From: Gimesia chilikensis
GTDB lineage: Bacteria; Planctomycetota; Planctomycetia; Planctomycetales; Planctomycetaceae
Assembly: GCF_008329715.1 (NCBI RefSeq)
Contig: NZ_VTSR01000032.1
Span: 992,001-1,056,000, forward strand
Direction: 5' to 3'
Length of the DNA stretch: 64,000 nucleotides
The notes under the pieces are model-generated. The model was not told the origin of the DNA, ran no database searches, and was given only the letters and a program-made list of their open reading frames with translations. A program made the translations under genes and the position numbers. This document shows positions 61,721 through 64,000 of the stretch, one piece after another (the stretch's first letter is position 1; each line of letters opens with the position of its first letter).

Positions 61721-62319
61721 GACACGATGCAGGGAGACGGCACCAAAGCAGACGAACATCGCGCGGCAGCGGCCCTGGTCAACGGACGACATACGGCGGA
61801 TGTGATCTTCACCGCGATCTGCCTGGCGACGGACCATGTGGACGATCAGGAGTTTCTGTTCGCTGATCAATCATTGACCGAGTGGTTGCCCGATTTCCGG
61901 GGGCGGATGATTCCTCACCCGTATTATGTGAAGCCGTTCCTGGTGAACCAGGCAATGGACGCCCGGCGGCAACTGCATCCCCTGCAGATTAATGAGAACA
62001 AATACGAAACCGGCTATGGCATGGGGACGCCGTTCGAACTGGACTTAGTGCTGGCCCCGGGGAGTGTCTTCACGCGGTTTACATGCGATGTCGGACTGCA
62101 TCCCACCGCGGGTAAGAAGGGAGCAGTCATGTTCGCGGTCGAGGTGAACGGCAAGGAACTGGTCCGCACCAGACCGCTGCGTGTGGGGGATGACCCCGTC
62201 CAACTGGACGTCCCCCTGCCCTCGGAAGAGGTCTTGAAGCTGTCGCTGAAAACAATCGCCGATGAAGGTTCCGAACCGAGTCATAACCTGGCGGTCTGGG
62301 GACAGCCGGTGTTGAAGAC
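61721..62319 (+). repeat. 599-bp duplicated segment, copy 2
   Basis: This direct repeat of 59564-60162 is the same length and in the same orientation, separated by about 1.56 kb that carries the SUKH-3 pseudogene, the RLFACDCC protein and the truncated propeller gene. Direct repeats of this size could allow deletion or expansion of the block. Confidence 0.85.
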
Positions 62320-62326
62320 TGAGTAG
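61721..62326 (+). pseudogene. Truncated zinc-hydrolase copy (residues 222-421 only)
   Basis: This partial copy of the gene at 58901-60169 lacks the signal peptide and the catalytic domain. It keeps the reading frame ('DTMQGDGTKADEHRAAAALV', 'YETGYGMGTPFELDLVLAPG') and its own stop (GAGTAG). The first 599 bases align without gaps to 59564-60162. A frame continuing upstream to 61529 is not homologous. It probably has no function alone. It could serve as a donor for gene conversion of the NPCBM-type domain. Confidence 0.85.
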
Positions 62327-62564
62327 GTGCTGTAGAGGACAAATGAGAGATGCCAAAAATAGTGAGCATTTCAGACGCGACTCAACCGGTATTGGAGGGA
62401 TTTCCAGCCAATTGAGAACCATCGTTTGATCTCCCCCGTCAAAAAAAAGTTGACAGTTGAAATTGTGCAGTCGATAATCGGGGTCCAGTCACTGTTCAAA
62501 ATTCTCTGATCAATCGCTACGGAGAGCAGTTCCAGGACGGCTATCGCCGTGAAAGGGAGATGCC

Positions 62565-62954
62565 ATGCTTCGTCTTCTCGCCTCCACTGTTTTGTATGTA
62601 CTTGGGAATGCCATTGGAATTGTCGTAGCTGCCCAGTTGTTGCCCGGCTTCTCCATCGACTTCTGGTCAATCGTATTCGTCGCGGCGATCTTCACGTTGA
62701 TCGTGGTTGTGTTCACTCCCCTGCTGATCAAGATCTCGATCAAGAACGTGCCCCAGATGAGCGGCGGCGTCGCCCTGGTCGCAATCCTGGTTGGCCTGAT
62801 CGGAACCAGCATGTTTTCCGATGGACTGAAAATCTCCGGCCTCACCACCTGGATTCTCGCGCCGTTGATCATCTGGGTCGTCGCTTTGATCGCGGGACTG
62901 GTGCTGCCGTTGTTCCTTTTCAAGAAGACACTGGAAAAGGTGAAAGAGTCCTGA
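62565..62954 (+). CDS. Phage holin family IV-like / DUF-type membrane protein
   Basis: This 129-residue membrane protein has four hydrophobic spans: 'LYVLGNAIGIVVAAQLLPGF', 'IVFVAAIFTLIVVVFTPLLI', 'VALVAILVGLIGTSMFSDGL' and 'WILAPLIIWVVALIAGLVLP'. The pattern matches the mycobacterial 4TM phage-holin superfamily IV (YvlD type), a common chromosomal protein of unknown role, not a true lysis holin. A GGGAGATGCC lies before the ATG. It stands alone, followed by a terminator. Confidence 0.78.
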   Translation: MLRLLASTVLYVLGNAIGIVVAAQLLPGFSIDFWSIVFVAAIFTLIVVVFTPLLIKISIKNVPQMSGGVALVAILVGLIGTSMFSDGLKISGLTTWILAPLIIWVVALIAGLVLPLFLFKKTLEKVKES

Positions 62955-62993
62955 GCGAGAGAGGCGGGAACACTTTTAACTCAGCGCATTAAA

Positions 62994-63037
62994 AAAGCCA
63001 GAAGCATTACTCTAAGAGATGGTCCTGGCTTTGTTTT
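62994..63037 (+). terminator. Terminator after the 4TM membrane protein
   Basis: AAAGCCAG (62994-63001) pairs with CTGGCTTT (63025-63032) around a 23-base loop, followed by GTTTT. It ends the transcript of the 4TM membrane gene just before the tRNA remnant. Confidence 0.65.
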
Positions 63038-63041
63038 ATAA

Positions 63042-63090
63042 GTAGCGGTGGAGGAACTCGAACTCCCGACACGCGGATTATGATTCCGAA
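63042..63090 (-). other. Attachment-site-like tRNA 3' half (CAT anticodon)
   Basis: On the minus strand this reads as a 3' tRNA half: 'CGGA-ATCATAA-TCCG' (anticodon CAT), a variable region, an imperfect T-arm around TTCGAGT, and an acceptor strand ending ACCGCTA. No D-arm or 5' acceptor strand is upstream. By the same logic as at 9095, it marks the border of another element that starts here and extends to the right. The intact copy, probably tRNA-Met, is predicted beyond the window. The T-arm has a mismatch, so identity is less certain. Confidence 0.6.
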
Positions 63091-63405
63091 TGCCCAAAAT
63101 CATAACCTCCCAACGAGTAACGAGAACTGCAAAAAGTCGTTTACACCACAGACTCTAACTTGCAGTTCATTAAAGATTCAAGGGTGAATTACCGGATGAC
63201 ACTAAACAAACAATTTTACGTATTGTGAAAATAGTTCACAGTCAATAAAAGAGTTAACTAGTTTCATAAATGGGTCGAATTACAGGACATCTGAAGAAAC
63301 AAATGAGTTTATTGTATGACGTTTTGCGTAACCGGGTGGCGACGGCTGACGTTGATTTCAAATTCGGCGTGAATCGCCACTCCGGTTCACGCTGTTGTTA
63401 TGCAG
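63091..63405. other. Element end, no supported gene
   Basis: AT-rich sequence between the tRNA remnant and the WGR-domain gene. A second TCATAACC-like piece is at about 63100, close to the remnant's TCATAATCC. No gene is recognised; integrase sites are expected here. Confidence 0.4.
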
Positions 63406-64000
63406 CTACTCGAACCCTTTTTGATCTGCATAGCTGTCGACAGGATAGCACAGAAACGTACCGGCGTATTGGAGCGTTGCAGTTCCTTTGATTGCCCATT
63501 CCATGTGCTCGCTCAAGTCCCATGCCGGAACCACGTATGCGACGGCAACATTGGGAACCTCAGGATCCAGTCGGATGCTGTTGATCTTGATGTGCGGCCA
63601 GATTTCGCCGGGCTTGGCAATTTTGGGGAGAGACTCGTCGCCAATCATCTCGACCATGTCGCGATAGTGGCGAAAGCACGCCTTCTCGATCTTTGCTTTC
63701 AGGGGCGGTGTCCACTTGGGCATCTTCTTGAACATCGGGTGTGAGTAGTCAATTGGGGCGTTGTCGTCAGTTAGCTCGACGGGGATGTCGCAACCGAGAA
63801 TTGGAATGTCAACCACCAGCGACGGTTTGTATCCCTTCTTCAGTTTTTGGGCGGTGACCTTATCAGCTGCTGCCGATGCCTCGGTGGGGCTCTTAAACGA
63901 CTTGGTTTTTGTCTGTCCCTTTGAGCCGACTTTCCCGTAACGGACGGTGTAAGAACTCTCGTCGATAGAGATCGACCAGAACTTAGCTGACGAACCGTCG
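63406..64000 (-). CDS. WGR-domain protein (5' end outside the window)
   Basis: The frame remains open from 63406 to the window end, giving at least 198 residues. The N-terminal visible part is a WGR domain: 'KFWSISIDESSYTVRYGKVG', 'SKGQTKTKSFKSPTEASAAA' and 'DKVTAQKLKKGYKPSL'. The GKVGSKGQ stretch is the WGR core. The C-terminal part (about 120 residues, 'GCDIPVELTDDNAPIDYSHP' to 'AYVVPAWDLSEHMEWAIKGT') is unknown but recalls DUF6985-like proteins. WGR domains bind DNA 5' ends in PARPs; bacterial stand-alone forms occur in molybdate-operon regulators and conflict loci. A GTG at 63814-63816 begins only the second half, so the true start is beyond 64000. Confidence 0.8.
   Translation of the reverse strand, partial: DGSSAKFWSISIDESSYTVRYGKVGSKGQTKTKSFKSPTEASAAADKVTAQKLKKGYKPSLVVDIPILGCDIPVELTDDNAPIDYSHPMFKKMPKWTPPLKAKIEKACFRHYRDMVEMIGDESLPKIAKPGEIWPHIKINSIRLDPEVPNVAVAYVVPAWDLSEHMEWAIKGTATLQYAGTFLCYPVDSYADQKGFE

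Noticed and set aside
63042..63090. The 3' end of a tmRNA
   Set aside because: The anticodon-arm-like CGGA-ATCATAA-TCCG and CAT loop fit a tRNA and not the tmRNA 3' end, which lacks such an arm at that distance.
1..64000. CRISPR arrays
   Set aside because: No run of regularly spaced near-identical 25-40-bp repeats is seen, and no cas-like genes.

Overview
The window comes from a planctomycete chromosome, most likely a Gimesia- or Rubinisphaera-like member of the Planctomycetaceae. The call rests on family content, not a database search: two DUF1559 prepilin-like proteins each paired with a small transthyretin-type lipoprotein, a giant ThuA / SGNH / PVC-type dehydrogenase / cupredoxin / haem fusion, DUF1501 and DUF1080 proteins, PQQ-type propellers, and a planctomycete-style 'RLFACDCC' protein. 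Base composition is moderate in the core and visibly more AT-rich in the left 9 kb.

Layout. (1) About 1-9,139 is the right-hand end of an integrated element. All its genes are on the minus strand: two ParB-fold proteins, two paralogous excisionase-like HTH proteins, a zinc-ribbon protein, then an AT-rich cargo of unknown coiled-coil, membrane and EEP-nuclease genes. It ends in the 3' half of a tRNA-Arg(TCT) gene at 9095-9139, which marks the attachment site. The intact tRNA and the integrase should lie left of the window. (2) 9.2-62.9 kb is chromosomal core. It holds the 1711-residue fusion protein, an OprB-type porin, esterases, an MFS carrier, and a sucrose/alpha-glucan operon (sucrose-phosphate synthase, amylosucrase, and a HAD-trehalohydrolase fusion) divergent from a sigma-54 activator gene. 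It also holds DUF1080, PQQ, RimK, Rrf2/TPR and Kelch genes, recQ, a cyclopropane-synthase plus flavoprotein pair, and several secreted proteins. (3) 58.9-62.3 kb is a rearranged patch. A zinc phospholipase C/S1-P1-like gene is followed by a frameshifted SUKH-3-type immunity gene, a small planctomycete ORF, a truncated minus-strand gene, and a 599-bp gap-free partial copy of the first gene. (4) From about 63,042 a second tRNA 3' half (CAT anticodon, minus strand) marks the left border of another element, of which only a WGR-domain gene is visible.

How genes may work together. The sucrose operon can make sucrose-6-phosphate, dephosphorylate it and convert sucrose to alpha-glucan. A GG-N10-GC promoter candidate faces the operon, so the divergent sigma-54 activator may control it. 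The TPR, Rrf2 and PQQ genes form one minus-strand transcription unit ending at a strong terminator. The cfa-like and FAD genes form a two-gene membrane-lipid modification unit. The best candidates for an undescribed system are in the left element: an EEP nuclease translated one base ahead of a small unknown partner, and next to it an overlapping pair of coiled-coil/alanine-rich proteins plus a single-span membrane protein.
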